Of a stretch of DNA of 64,000 bases, positions 1 to 12,609 are shown one piece after another. A program made the position numbers and the translations under genes. The stretch spans positions 2,798,501 through 2,862,500 of the forward strand of contig JALGQZ010000020.1 in the NCBI GenBank assembly GCA_023105745.1, written 5' to 3'. The notes beneath the pieces were generated by a model, which worked only from the letters and a program-made list of their open reading frames with translations, had not been told where the DNA came from and did not search any database. The DNA comes from Austropuccinia psidii. Taxonomy: Eukaryota > Basidiomycota > Pucciniomycetes > Pucciniales > Sphaerophragmiaceae. Positions within the stretch are counted from its first letter, which is position 1. Each line of letters starts with the position of its first letter.

Positions 1-1057
1 TTGCAAACCAGTTGTATTGACATAGAATACCTTAAATGTAAGCAATCATTAAAAATGAAATAAAGAATCAAAATTCAACAGCTTAACTTTTTTCGTGATC
101 AAAATAGGCTTCACCATCATTGGGGGGACATTGTGATAATGGTATGAGACTCCCATCAATAAACCCAATGCACCCAGGGAATCCTTCTGCTTGCATTACT
201 TGAGACATCTCTCTTTGTTGTTCTATTGTTGACCACACAATCACTTTGAGCTTCAACTTCATTGATATATGGATGATTCTTTGAGTGTTCAACACAATAG
301 CCCCATGGCTAATTCCAAACAACATTCCAATCTTTCCCAAAGCGGCCCCATTGCCATTTGATCCTAGCCTTGATAATGCCACAGCCAATTGGATGGCAGG
401 ATTGTTTTGTTTGTTTTGTGATGAGTTTTGAAAGGTTTTATAAGCTTGAATTTCAGCAACCAATTTTTCAAATGATTCATGTGTGGTCCTACATAGCTGT
501 TGAAACTTTTCAGATGATAATGTTTGTAAATCATTCATTGTATACATGTAATGTGATGGATATCTTCTATGAGGATTGATTTATCTTTGTGATGTTATCA
601 TATCTAACAAGATTATATCTGCCTGGATATCAGAATCACTATCAGAGCTGAGAGCATTGATGAGCTGCAGTGAGTTTAAGGTCTGAAGTAAAGGTAGCCT
701 TTGCAATGCCTTTGGCATGGTAAATGAAGAAAAGGCCTGTAGTAAATGCATTTTAAAATCAAATACTTTGATAAATGATGAGTGTATTCAGGTTTTATGC
801 AAGAGAAGTGAAGTTTTATGAAATTTAACATGCTCTTACTGAGTTGTGTGTTTTACACATGGGCCTTTATGGGAAGCTAAAGGTGGGATTCTAGTATTTA
901 AACATGGGAATCGGTACCAAAAAACCTGGGTTTTTGTACCTTAAAATACCACACATCTTAAGGTGTGGGATTTCTGAAATCTCAAAAAAATTAATTCAGG
1001 ATTTTGGCAAAAAAACACAGGATTTTGAGTGTGGGATTTGGTAACTTTGACAACCCC
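1..1057 (-). mobile_element. PIF/Harbinger element, copy A, one end (continues off window)
   Basis: The terminal inverted repeat reads inward from 1057 (complement of GACAACCCC followed by TAA). It matches the terminus at 22931 of the second copy (GGGGGTGTCAAAG). The first 600 bases inside both termini align by eye, with the same AAATCCCA-type subterminal repeats followed by the transposase gene on the strand pointing away from the terminus. The other end lies before base 1. Family assignment rests on the DDE transposase it encodes. Confidence 0.85.
83..718 (-). pseudogene. PIF/Harbinger DDE transposase, exon 1 only (copy A)
   Basis: DDE superfamily nuclease of the Harbinger type, which would cut at the element's inverted repeats. 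The start is the ATG at 718-716, chosen because it matches the start at 23348 of copy B. The exon encodes the N-terminal helical region and the first catalytic Asp in the motif GFIDGSLIPL. A TAA at 583-581 interrupts the frame where copy B has Tyr. At the exon end the donor that is GGTAAG in copy B reads GTTAAG, so the normal splice site is lost by a C-to-A change on the plus strand at 86. Exon 2, with the other two catalytic acids, would lie beyond the window edge, although the first 40 bases still match copy B's intron and exon-2 start. Non-functional. Confidence 0.85.
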
Positions 1058-2671
1058 TAATATGTACAAAAATGAATAAAAAGTTGAAATAAAAATTTAA
1101 AAAAGATTGATACTGATATCTTAGAAGAGACTTTTTCACTAATATTTATTTGAAATAGAAATTTAATAACTTAATTCATAAAAAATGGGAGAAAGAAGAA
1201 TATATATAAAAAAATAAACATAAAAAAGTCATAAATATAATCATAAAAGAATTGAAAGATCTTTCTATAAGCTTTTCAAAACAAAATACAATTCAAAAGG
1301 GATATGGAAAATATAGCAATGTGGATATTGGCTCCAATTTCAAGAAATAAAATCTGCAAAGCTATTGAATCATCAGAAGCATATTTTCGCAATTTGATTG
1401 CATTGGAAATCATAAATCTGGGCAAATATGGACTTATCTCTATACAATTCATATTAATTAAAACCCGCTATTAGGTAGATAATATCTGAGAGATTCTCAT
1501 GGTCGCCATTCAATTCATACCAAATCATTCTACTAAATGCTTCAGGATTCTGAAAAGGGAAAATGGATTTTTAACACAATAAATTTTTATTTTTATCAGA
1601 AATAGTTGAGGTATTTTTCATTAGCAAAGAACAGAAATATTTATAAGAAAGTTTTAGCCACTTTTTACACAATTTATTAGTAATTTTGTGCTTTGTTATG
1701 ATTTTTTCTTGAGCTTAATCTTTTGAAAACTCAATATAATATCACAATTGAGTGTTTTGTTTATTTATTGGACACTGTAATATTTTTTGATTAATTAGTG
1801 TTTTCCAGTCTCTTATTATTATTGAAACATGAATCTAATTGATATTTCCATATTTTCCTTATCTAATTTCACTTTTAAATTGAATTGAATTTGTTAGAGA
1901 CATATTTAAAAATGGAATTTCCACAAAACAAATTCAAATTCCTTCTTGTTTTCAATATACTAATACCAATTTTAATAAACAATTGAGATTTTACAAATTT
2001 ATTCCATAAGTTTTGGATAAAAATTAAAAAAAAATGGTATTCTAAAGATTACCTGACCTATTTTCAAATCAGGTTATGTTAAATTTCCAATTTTTATGAC
2101 AGCTCACAGAATTCTTTTTATATATTTCTTTATTTCATTTCCCTTAATAAAGTTGAAATTTTGATTTAAATCTGTCCCTTAATTCCTTTATTTTACCATA
2201 AGAAAATATCTCATTATTTTATACACAAGCATTGATGAGTTTTTTCAATAAAAATGATAAATGGTCCTTAATAATCAAAATCGGCTCTTGATACTGCAAA
2301 AACTTTCTGCATTTTGGCTAAAAGCCCCAAATAATAATAGAAATTCATTCAGTTTCAATTATTTGTATTTTTTACCAATTCTTAATTTTCAAAATATTCT
2401 TTCTTAAAGTCTTCAAATTAATCCAAATTTCAAAGTTCAATTATTAACTTATGAAAATCTGATATTTTTATTATTAATTTTCCAAAAAATTCAAAGAATA
2501 AATTAGCTTGATGTGATAGATAAAAGTAGAGCTTTTCATTTTAATCTTCTCAAATTTGTAGTCATTTCAGTATAGCTCACTTAATTGACAGTTATGCTGA
2601 TAAAAATGTTTCTTTTTGACAGTAAAATAGTAGAAGATATTTAAAGCACAAATTTTCATTCTCTTTAGCTC
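1058..2671. other. AT-rich spacer without recognisable genes
   Basis: About 1.6 kb between the Harbinger end and the gypsy LTR. It has many A and T runs and stops in all frames. I see no domain, no repeat shared with the rest of the window and no RNA gene. Confidence 0.6.
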
Positions 2672-4502
2672 TGTAAGGTGTGGATATGAAACTTTGATTA
2701 AAAATCAAGTACTTTTCCTGTCCTCAAAATTTGTATAAGGTGAAATTCAATTAAAAATAGTAAGAAATATTATTTTTAAGAGAAAACATGCCAATTTTAT
2801 TGTTTATAACTTTATTAGTATAAAACAACAATATTATAAAGATTTATTGTTTTACCAACAATAAAAATTTATCCAAAAAATACTCTACAAGAGATATTTT
2901 AAGGCTACAAAAGAAATTTCTTCAAGAGAAATTTCAATTGGAATTAATTGAGCAAAGAACTGCAAGCAATTAATTAAAGAACAAAGTCTTTAAAAAGAAT
3001 ATTAAAGAGAAAACACGCCCAAAAGTGACCAGAGTGAATTTTGAAACAAAGTGACAAAGTTTACAGTGATGAAAGATGCTTTAATTCACTTTTGGGGTGG
3101 TTCAGGGGTAAAAATGATTATAAGAGTTACAAACAATGATTATAATGATTTTTCACGTGGTTAAAAGGATTGAAAAGATTTAAAAATGGTGGTTGGAATC
3201 TTTGATTGATTGGTTTAACAGTGTTTAAACTAATTAATAAAAGGAAAAGATTCTAACATGAAGAGAAAAGTGGGGCAAAGAAGACATTCTTTTATAGCCA
3301 TCAATTCTCTTACTCCAAAAGTAAAATTTACTCTTGTCAGTCGTGAAAAACAGTCTGACAACAAAAAATTCAATTATGGCATCATTGAACCCTGGTTTAG
3401 ACCAAAAAGGGCTGGTTTAAGCCATTTTTAGCCATTTTAGACCCTTAAATCAGCCATTACTATAGCAATACCAGGCCTAGAGCCTTAAAAACACGTCAGA
3501 ATTTGTGTAATAGGCGTAGAAACCAGTTAAAGGTGTTTTTACTATGGTTGTTTTATCTTAAGGGTAGTTTTACCCTCTTGGCAACAGCTAAAACTACCCC
3601 AGTTGGTATCAAAACCTCATCATCAATTGAGTCCACAGACCCTGTAACTCAATTCCAGGCCAAAAGTGATGAACTTTTGTGTGAATTTTGACATCCCACG
3701 CCTGTCAGCAAGGATTTTGGGGGCCTAGCTCCCCCTTAGAGCTGCAGTTCCTTTTCCCCCCCCCCCAAATTTAATCTTTCCAATTTATTTTTCCTTTAAT
3801 TCCTCATCATGTATTATACTTATAATTTACATACGTAATTCAATTCAATTGTACAGTACAATACAGTAATAATTGACACCTCATATGTAAATCAAAGCTC
3901 ACTTATGTAATACACGCGCACATTTTGACATTTCAATTGAATTCAATTGAAAATACTTCAATTCCTCATAACTTCTAAACTAAACACAACACCTCAATTT
4001 TAACACAAAATTTGATGGTTAACACCACATGTGGTGTGAATTAAATTGAGGTTTTGAGGATTTTCAACTTTTGTATTGAAAATACTAAAAACTTAATTTA
4101 AGCTTATTTAGAGTTGAGTTACAAGAATTTCACTCAGAGGTGACCCCACCTGATTTTTTATGAGGAATCCAATAGTGAAATAATTTTTATGTATTTATTT
4201 ATTGGATAAAAAGTTATAATAATTTTTATTTAACTTTTTTCCAAATTTATTTATTTTTTCACAGTTTTGTTAAAATTTCATTTTTACCTAATTTTTTCAA
4301 GTATAAATGTAATTTTATACTTATAAAATTTAATGTATTTTTATTTTTAAATTGTAATTAATTTTTTATTTTTAATATAATTTTATATTTATATTTTGAT
4401 TTTTATTTTAATAATATAAATAAATTTATTTTATTTATATTAATATGTTATTTTTTATATTTGTGGTCTTTTGGGTATATGAAATTACCTCTAAGGCTCA
4501 CA
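2672..4502 (-). repeat. 3' LTR of gypsy element 1
   Basis: 1831 bases. On the element's strand it begins TGTGAGCC and ends CCTTACA, so it has the TG...CA ends of an LTR. It aligns with 12610-14380 along its length, including a poly-C run near 3757 and the closing block around 4465-4502. A short open frame within it (3503-3691) has no family signature. Confidence 0.92.
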
Positions 4503-4520
4503 TTCCCTCCCCCTAAAAAA
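4503..4520 (-). other. Polypurine tract of gypsy element 1
   Basis: On the minus strand this reads TTTTTTAGGGGGAGGGAA directly before the TGTGAGC start of the 3' LTR. This is the expected plus-strand primer site for Ty3/gypsy reverse transcription. Confidence 0.85.
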
Positions 4521-4525
4521 GAATA

Positions 4526-5755
4526 TTACTTTGTAATATTGGTGTTTCTAGTATGTCTGAATCTTCTGAGGAGTTTGGTAGCTTCTGGTATATCTTTTTC
4601 TTCTAACCATTCATCTTCACAAGTTGGGTCACTGTACCTAACAAGGTATTCCCTTACTTTCTTGGTTCTTAATTTCCTTTCTTTAAGAACTTTGGTAATT
4701 TTCTTAGCACCAGATGTCTCCATAGGAGGTATAACTTGGGGAATCTTATTCCTCAAGGGAAATTTCTCAGCATCACTAGATTTATATGGCTTTATCAAGC
4801 TCACTGGAAATGTAGGGTGCTTATTCCTAAGTTCTTCAGATCACTCTACTTCAACAGCATTTTCTCCATGGAGGGCCTTAATCACAAAAGGTCCTGCAAA
4901 GGAGTCTTTCAACTTTTTACATCCTTTGATGTTATTGAAGTTAGTGGTGGATACAAGTACTAGGTCCCCCACTTTGAAATCTGGAGTTGTGTGTGATTTA
5001 TCCCATTTATCTTTAGCATATGCAAAAGAGTCCTCCATGCATCTTACTGCATGCTTTCTAGCTTTGTCTAGGATTCCTTTGAAGCTAGCAGCTGTGGGAT
5101 GTATTTCAATGAAGTCTTTCCTCAAGGAATCTTGGGGTAACTTGGGGCTCCATCCTTTTTCTAGAATAGCAGGAGTCTGATTGGTACTGGCATGGATTGA
5201 TGTTTTATATGCTAATTCCAGTGCTGGCAACAGAGTACACCAATCATGGGTAAATCCATCACAATCTTTGAATTCAAGGCCATATTCACAAAATCTTCTC
5301 ACCATGTCCTCTAAGGTTTGGATCATCTTTTCAGCCAGGCCATCAGTTTGTGGGTGGTAGGCTGTAGAGAAAATAGTGCCAAATAATTGGTGAAGATTTG
5401 TCCATAGTGCTGAAGTGAATTTGGGATCTCTATCACTGATGATATTTGTAAATATCCCAGTCCATGACACTACTCTATTCCATATCAGAAGAGCTGTATC
5501 CATGGCTGTATCATCTTTGTGACATGGTAAAAAGATGGGAGTTTTACTGAATCTGTCTACAATTACTAGGCAAGAATTATAGCTCCTGTCACCTCCTGGT
5601 GGTAGGCCAGTTACCCAATCCATATGGACAATTTCCCAAGGTCTGTTTGGTTCTTGGATTTTTATCATATTTCCAAGTCTTTTGCCAGTGGATTTATTTG
5701 CCTTTTGGCATCCGTCACAGGTTTTGCAATACTCTGCAACATCTTTCTGCCACAT
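4526..5755 (-). pseudogene. Gypsy 1 integrase and chromodomain-like C-terminus
   Basis: The integrase would insert the cDNA copy. The zinc-binding HHCC region begins just upstream (HLSED before a TAG) and continues here with CKTCDGC. The catalytic core shows all three acids: Asp in HMDW, Asp in SDRDPKF and Glu in GLAEKM. A short deletion relative to element 2 sits between LFGT and FSTAYHP. An in-frame TGA at about 4839-4841 separates the core from the tail. The tail (4804-4526) has YLVRYSD...DEWLEE, the signature of a chromodomain that targets integration to heterochromatin in chromoviruses. An upstream TAG at about 5776 cuts it from RNase H. Catalytic residues survive but the frame is broken, so it is inactive. 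Confidence 0.9.
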
Positions 5756-5775
5756 TGGCCACCATATGCAGGTCT

Positions 5776-8293
5776 TTACTTTCTATCTTGTTCTGTCTTC
5801 AGACAGATGTCCTGAAAAGGGACTATCATGGCATTCTTTCAGTACAAGATTGATTAATGACCTGTCTACAACTGTCATGACACATGTGTGCTTGGTTCTG
5901 TGGTAAATTATACCATCCAGTAGGTGAAATCTTCCTTCATCATAAGATTTTCTCCATACTTCATCCAAGGCATGTATTAGAGAGTTGTCTTTACAGTCTT
6001 TGTTAAGTAATTGGCATAAGATGCTACAATTCTTATCTTGAGTGTAGCTGCTTCTGACTTCTTCAAAGAAGGTGGTGTTCAAGTCTGTAACACTTATTCC
6101 TTCTATTGGAATTTGTGGTGAAGCTTCTTCTGGCACATAAGCAGGATTATCAATATTATTTGGTAATGGCCATCTGCTTAGTCCATCTGCATTCTTATGA
6201 ATATTCCCATCCTTATGAACAATAGTCATATTTCCTCTGTATTCTTGTATGGCTATTTGCCATCTGAGCATGTGTCTGTTGGGTGTTTTCATGTTCAAAA
6301 GTGATTTGACAGCTGTACAATCTGTTATCACTTCAAAAACACATCCCTCTAAGAAGTAGTTCAATTTCTCCAAGGCCCAGACAAGGCATAGACATTCCAT
6401 TTGACTTGCTCCATATCTGGCTTCAGTTGGTTTGATTTGCCTGGATATGAAACATATGGGTCCTTCTACAGGCTTATCATTTATGATCTGAACTTGGTGA
6501 AGTGCAGCACCCAGTCCATCCCCTGATGCATCAATATACAGTTTGAAAGGCAATTTAAAGTCTGGCATCAGTAAGAGTGGAGCAGTGGTCAATGCTTCTC
6601 TTAGAGACTCAAAAGCTTTGACTCTGTCAACAGTCATCTCAAACACTGTGTCTTTGTCACACAACCTATAAAGTGGTCTTGCTATGGATGCAAAATCTTT
6701 AATGTGTTGCCTGTAATATCCTGCAAAACCTAAGAATGACTGAATTTCCTTCTTATTCTGAGGCATGGGTTTTAACAATACTGCTGCAACTTTGTTTTTG
6801 TCAATTCCAAGGGACAAACCAGATACAACATGTCCTAGTGCTTTAAGTTCTTTAAATCCAAAATGAAATTTCTTCAAGGAGATTTTCATGTTTACTGATT
6901 GGATTTTTGTCAAAACTCTTGATAATCTGTACATGTGCTCCTCCCAAGTCTTTGAACAGATAATAATGTCATCAATGTAAATGATTAACCATCCCTCTGA
7001 GAGTTCTTCAGGGAAGATTTCATTCATCATTCTTTGGAAGTGTGAAGGTGCATTTTTGATACCAAAGGGCATCCTTAAGTATTCATACACTCCACAATGA
7101 ACAATAATTCTCAAGTATTTTCTTGCTCTTGGTGTCACCACATTTTGATGGAATCCTTTAAGGGAATCCATAGTGGTTATATACACTGCTTGAGATATTT
7201 GAGTAAGGGCAATTTGTATTTTTGGTATTGGGTATCTGTCTGGGACAGTGTAAGTGTTCAGAGCTCTAAAGTCCCCAACCATTCTGGATTTTCCATTATG
7301 CCACGCCACTATAGCTGGTGTAGTTATTTCTACTTCCTCATTGTGGCCTACTTTTCTTATTCAACCAAGGTCCAGAAGTTCTTTGATATGGATTTCTAGA
7401 GCTTCTCTTGATTTTGGACTTTCTGGATGAGCAGGTCTTCTTAAGAGTGGTGGATAAGGTCTCTCAATGTTAAGAATGATGTCAACTTCATAACCAATAA
7501 TTGCTCCCAGAGGTTCTTTGTCTGTAGCAAATGCTCCTCTGTGGTCATACAAAAGGGAAGAAAGTTCATTTTCTTGTTTATTAGTCAGATGAAGGCTTAT
7601 CTCAGCCTCATTTAACTGTTCAGACTTAGATTTTTCTAACTCTAAGTTGACTGGTGATACTTTGTTTACTGTAACTTGTCTTTTAAATGGTAAAAAGGCA
7701 AATTTCTGGCGCTTATTGTCCCCAATTGTAAAGTATCTGTCTTTGTTATTATGTAAATCTATCCCATACATGATTAAATAGTCATTTCCCAATATAAAAT
7801 GGGTACTAGATCAATTTTCCATAACAACAAATTCAACTGTGATCCTTAAATTCCCATTTATGTGTGGGAATATGACATTGGTCTCAAAGATTCCTAATGC
7901 TTTCATTGGGTTACTTGCACTGTTGAATTTTATACCATCAATTGGTAACAATTGGTCTTCAAAATTTGGTACACAAGTTTTAAGAAAGGATTTTCCAACA
8001 CAAGAGCAGAAGGCTCCTGGGTCAAGCAAAAAGTTGGTGGGCTTGTTGTCAATCACCACTTCTGTTATACAGGAGTTACCAGCTGTATAACCTTTTCCTC
8101 TGTTTGGGTTTGTCTTCATAAGTTGTGCATCTTGAACTTTTGATAAATCAACTTGACCATTGCTCAATTGTGGTAAGTGGGAATAAGATTCCATGATGTC
8201 AAAAGTGGCATTGATATTTTCTATATCTTTTGAAGATTCAGAAAATATGGATGACTTATCATCTGAATTGTCTTCAATTATGTCTTCTTTCTC
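5776..8293 (-). pseudogene. Gypsy 1 protease-RT-RNase H, duplication copy A
   Basis: Read from 8194 down: a retroviral-type aspartic protease with DPGAFCSC (the usual D-S/T-G has Pro), then a linker, then reverse transcriptase with the intact active site YIDDIIICS near 6960-6990. RNase H follows, with the DASGDGLGA block and the KNADGLSRW end motif. A TGA at about 7811 replaces a Cys codon present in copy B, another TGA occurs at about 7361 and a TAG at about 5783. This copy is the one joined to integrase. It is the downstream unit (in element orientation) of the 1693-base tandem duplication. Confidence 0.9.
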
Positions 8294-9986
8294 TTAGAGA
8301 CTCAAAAGCTTTTACTCTTTCAACAGTCATCTCAAATACTGTGTCTTTGTCACACAGTTCATAAAGTGGTCTTTCTATGGATGCAACACCTTTGATGTGT
8401 TGCCTGTAATATCCTGCAAAACCTAAAAATGACTGAATTTCCTTTTTGTTCTGAGGCATGGGTTTCAGCAATACTGCTGCAACTTTGGTTTTGTCAATTC
8501 CAAGGGACAAACCAGATACAACATGTCCTAGTGCTTTAAGTTCTTTAAATCCAAAATCACATTTCTTCAAAGAGATTGTCATGTTCACTGATTGAAGTTT
8601 TGTCAAAACTCTGGACAATCTGTACATGTGCTCTTCCCAAGTCTTGGAACAGACAATAATGTCATAAATGTAAATGATTAACCATCCCTCTGAAAGGTCT
8701 TCAGGGAAGATTTCATTCATCATTCTTTGGAAGTGTGAAGGTGCATTTTTGATACCAAAGGGCATTCTTAAATACTCATACACTCCACAATGAACAATAA
8801 TTCTCAAATATTTTTTTGCTCTTGGTGTCACCACATTTTGATGGAATCCTTTAAGGGCATCCATAGTGGTTATATACACTGCTTGAGATATTTGAGTAAG
8901 GGCGATTTGGATCTTTGGTATTGGGTACCTATCTGGAACAGTGTAAGTGTTCAGAGTTCTAAAGTCTCCAACCATTCTGGATTTTCCATTATGCCATGCC
9001 ACTATGACTGGTGTAGTTATTTCTACTTCTTCATTATGGCCAACGTTTTGTATTACACCAAGGTCTAAAAGTTCTTTGATATGAGTTTCCAGAGCTTCTC
9101 TTGACTTGGGACTTGCTGGGTATGCAGGTCTTCTTAAGAGCGGTGGATAAGGTCTCTCAATATTAAGAATGATGTCAACTTCATTACCAATAATTGCTCC
9201 TAGAGGTTCTTTGTCTGAAGCAAATGCTCCTTTGTGGTCATACAAAAGGGAAGAAAGTTCATTTTCTTGTTTATCAGTCAGATGAAGGCTTATTTCAGCC
9301 TCCCTCAACTGTTCACATTTGAATTTTTCCAATTCTAAGTTGACTGGTGATACTTTATTTACTGTAATTTGTCTTTTAAATGGTAAAAAGGCAAATACCT
9401 GACACTTATTGTCTCCAATAGTAAAGTATCTGTCTTTTTTGTTATGCAAATCTATCCCATACATGATTAAATAGTCATTTCCCCATATAAAATGGGTACT
9501 AGAGCAGTTTTCCATGATAACAAATTCAACTGTGATTCTTAGATTCCCATGAATGTGTGGGAATATGACATTGGTCTCAAAGATTCCTAATGCTTTCATT
9601 GGATTACTTGCACTATTGAATTTTATACCATCAATTGGTAACAATTGGTCTTCAAAATTTGGTACACAAGTTTTAAGAAAAGATTTACCAACACAAGAGC
9701 AGAAGGCTCCTGGGTCAAGCAAAGGTTTAGTGGGCTTGTTGTCAATCACCACTTCTGTTATACAGGAGTTACCAGCTGTATAACCTTTCCCCCTGTTTGG
9801 TTTGGTTTTCATAAGTTGTGCATCTTGAACTTTTGATAAATCAAGTTGACCATTGCTCAACTGTGGCAAGTGGGAATAAGATTCCATGACGTCAAAAGTG
9901 GCATTGATATTTTCTATATCTTTTGAATATTCAGAAAATATTGATGACTTATCATCTGAATTGTCTTCAATTATGTCATCTTTCTC
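6601..9986. repeat. 1693-base tandem duplication within gypsy 1 pol
   Basis: Sequence starting TTAGAGACTC at 6601 recurs at 8294. Sequence ending TCTTCAATTA at 8280 recurs ending at 9973. Both offsets are exactly 1693 bases, so the units are about 6601-8293 and 8294-9986. The junction at about 8285-8295 shares TTTCTC/CTTCTC microhomology. The two units differ at scattered sites throughout. Confidence 0.93.
8274..9887 (-). pseudogene. Gypsy 1 protease-RT, duplication copy B
   Basis: A 537-codon open frame with protease (DPGAFCSC) and most of reverse transcriptase. It then runs into the second copy of the protease leader at about 8293, so RT is cut before RNase H. The RT active site reads YIYDIIVCS: the first Asp of YIDD is Tyr, which would kill polymerase activity. 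The frame is otherwise cleaner than copy A, since it keeps the Cys codon where copy A has TGA. The frame also continues upstream of the ATG to a TAA at about 10002 that separates it from gag. Confidence 0.9.
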
Positions 9987-10001
9987 AACATAAAGTTCCT
10001 T

Positions 10002-11477
10002 TTATATATCAATTTCATTTATTTTCCCCCTTTTTGGACATGTATTGGCTAGATGGGTGGTGCTTTGGCAAATATGGAGCTTTCTGACTGTATCTGCAGA
10101 TTTATACTTAACATTATTAGAATTTTCTTTGGGGTTATTGTCCACAGAATCTCTCCAAGGTGTATTAAACCTTGTTTTGAGATTCACCCTACTAGAACCA
10201 ATTTTGGCTCTGGTGGTTACTTCTTCTAATATATTGATAATATCCTCTGCTGAAGATTGCTCAATAGTCCTGCTTTTGACAGTATGCTCTAAGTCACCTT
10301 CACATTGTCTCAGAATCTTTCTGTGGATCATAAATTCTGACATGTCAGGGTATAATGCTGTTGGTCTGTATTTTTGTTGGCAAAACTATGGTAAAGCTTT
10401 GTCTTTATCAGTATTGAATTTTGCAGATTAAAAGGCTGTTTCCACTTTAAATCGCCAAGCAAAATTGGCCCATTTGTTGATAATTTGGGTTTCCACCAAG
10501 TCCAACTTTGGTTTCCATGTACTTGTCTTAATTTGATATACCATCTATGAACTTATCTGGGAAACAAGGTGTTAAATCTTGCTGTTACCAATCTGTCTGG
10601 TAATTCAAAATCTTCTTTAATCATGTCAATTCCTCTGATGAATTCCATATGGTCATATTCTCCTTAACCACTGAAGTGAGGCCATTCATTAAGTTTTGGT
10701 ACTTCTTTTAAAATTTCTTGGCCCATTGATGGTTCCAACTTATTAAAAGAAGTGGACAATTCATTTATTAACTGTGAATTATCAGGATCCCATACTTGTG
10801 GATTTGGAATCCTTGTGCCCTCATTTTGATTAAGAGGTGTAGACATTCTTGGTAAGGTGTTCAGTATTTGTTCAATATGATTCATTTTACTGTTGTTACA
10901 CCTTTGGGGAATTTCTGTATTCATGTTGGAAGGCTTGTATTAAATTTATTACTTCAATTTTATAAATTTCTTCTTTATGTGTCAGTTCTTGCCATAACTC
11001 TGTCTGTCTTGTATTATCAGCAGTTACTTGATTCAATTTCATTGATAACTTTGATACTTCTTTTTGTGAAGCATCAAAACACTTTTTTAAGGCAATGGTA
11101 TATGTCTTTACTTCAGTAAATGAATTTGAAATTTCATCAAGGACTTCCTTGTTATCTGTCTTGATAATATTTATGGCTTGTTTAATTCTTGTTCTAATTA
11201 TGTCATCAATATTGAATTTAGAATATTTTTCTGTTAACTCTTCAATAATGGCAGATTGTTCATTTATTTTATTGCCAAAAGAATTATCATTATTGGAAGT
11301 TCTAATTGTTCTTGAATCTTTTTCAAAAAAGATAAGTGTTTCATTAATTTGGCACAGACTCAAGCCGTTTGTTTTAATGTTGTTACAAATGGTTTCATTT
11401 TTATCAGAAAGATGATTTTTCATGTCATTTATAGCTTCATACAACTCTGGGATGGATTCAAATATGTCAAAAATCAT
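10002..11477 (-). pseudogene. Gypsy 1 gag, nucleocapsid half
   Basis: Fragments in shifting frames on the minus strand. 11477-10896 is an alpha-helical region rich in Asn, Lys and Glu that looks coiled-coil. A frameshift near 10920 leads to 10924-10664, which ends at a TAA. Then comes a region with HRWYIKLRQ and several frameshifts (about 10620-10350), the core of a retrotransposon gag domain. 10343-10002 ends with a zinc-knuckle-like CQSTTHLANTCPKRG, in which the CCHC spacing is approximate. A TAA at about 10002 lies in the same frame as the following pol. At least four lesions, so it cannot make a capsid protein. Confidence 0.8.
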
Positions 11478-11489
11478 TTCTGGAATCTT

Positions 11490-12137
11490 AATCTGGCTTC
11501 CTCCTTTTTCTATAATTCTATCATGGTTCTGGCCATCTGAAATACATTTTCCATGGCATCCTGCTGAATCTTTGGAATCCTGTAGTCCTGGCTGTAAGGC
11601 TTTGGGGCTGTGTCCATCCCTTTGCCCTTGTTTTGAGCTTGTGGCTGCTTTTTCATGTTAGAATTGCTGTTGCTGGCCACTGGGGCTGGTCTTAGTACTT
11701 TCTTTGGTGGTGGTGTGTTTTTTTTCCTCAATTCTTCTGTTAAAAGCATCATATTCTTCTTTTCCATCAATGGATGCCATTCATTGAGTAACTTGCAAGT
11801 GCTGGGATGACCCTGTAATTTTCTTACAGTCAGGTATGAGTTCATGCAGTTTTTCCACAGATCTGCAAGGATCTGGTACTCTTTGTGCTGCAGGGAATTG
11901 TTGTAAGCCTTCTGGCTAGCTTTTTAAATGTCCACTGAGGCTTCTTGTGGCGGTGTCAGCTCTTTTTGAAGGTAAAATAGTCTTATCAGCTTCAGAATTG
12001 GATAATTCATTGTTGTGGAAGTCTTTCACTGACCCTTGTCCTTCTGTATCTGATTGTCTTCTGCCATAATCACGTCTATGACCTTTTTGAATGCTTCTTG
12101 AGGGCTTATAGCTTGCTTTTGATCTGGTTGAAGGCAT
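11490..12137 (-). pseudogene. Gypsy 1 gag-type leader ORF
   Basis: Starts at the ATG at 12137 with a basic, Ser/Arg-rich stretch (MPSTRSKASYKPSR). A frameshift between 11916 and 11845 is needed to continue into WKNCMNSYLTVRKLQGHPST and a Pro/Lys-rich linker. A TAG at about 11510 comes a few codons before what looks like the natural end (FQK, stop) near 11490. I recognise the arrangement as typical of this rust gypsy family but cannot assign a domain beyond gag-like. It lies directly downstream of the 5' LTR and the primer binding site. Confidence 0.7.
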
Positions 12138-12591
12138 ATTCTATGATTAAAAGGAGTTAAAATAGTAATTTTACATCAAAAACTTACTATTTGCCAAATT
12201 TTTAGCTTTTTGAAGAGTATTACTGATATCCAAGTTAATCAATTCAGAAGAAATTGGCTCTTTTTGGTTATTCTGAGCTATAATAACAGTGCTATTATGA
12301 TCAGAAAGCACAGTTCTTGCAGTAATAATTATAGTAACTGTGGAGGCTGTTTCAATATTTTCTTGTCTTACCACGTTGTCAGACACTAAAATTAATGAAA
12401 AAAAAGCCAATTAATTAAGTAAAAAAGGTTTTTCAAAAGAGAAATGAAAACTAAAGCCTCACTTATAATTATAAAAAGAAATTATTTTTAAGGATTTTTT
12501 TGAATTATAAGTATTTTTTTATATATTTTTAAATTTTTCAATATAAGAAAAAGATTCAAAAAAGTAAAAAATTATGTCACAGGTAAAATAT

Positions 12592-12607
12592 CATGGCTGG
12601 GCCCCCA
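12592..12607 (-). other. Primer binding site of gypsy element 1
   Basis: Two bases inside the 5' LTR end, the element strand reads TGGGGGCCCAGCCATG. It starts with TGG, complementary to the CCA end of a tRNA, as expected for priming minus-strand cDNA. The tRNA species cannot be named from this window. Confidence 0.75.
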
Positions 12608-12609
12608 AA

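Noticed and set aside
358..579. Open frame on the plus strand over the Harbinger exon
   Set aside because: It is the antisense of the recognised transposase exon and has no family signature. The same shadow appears at 23487-23708.
4461..5180. 239-codon plus-strand frame
   Set aside because: Antisense to the integrase and chromodomain tail, whose motifs are clear on the minus strand.
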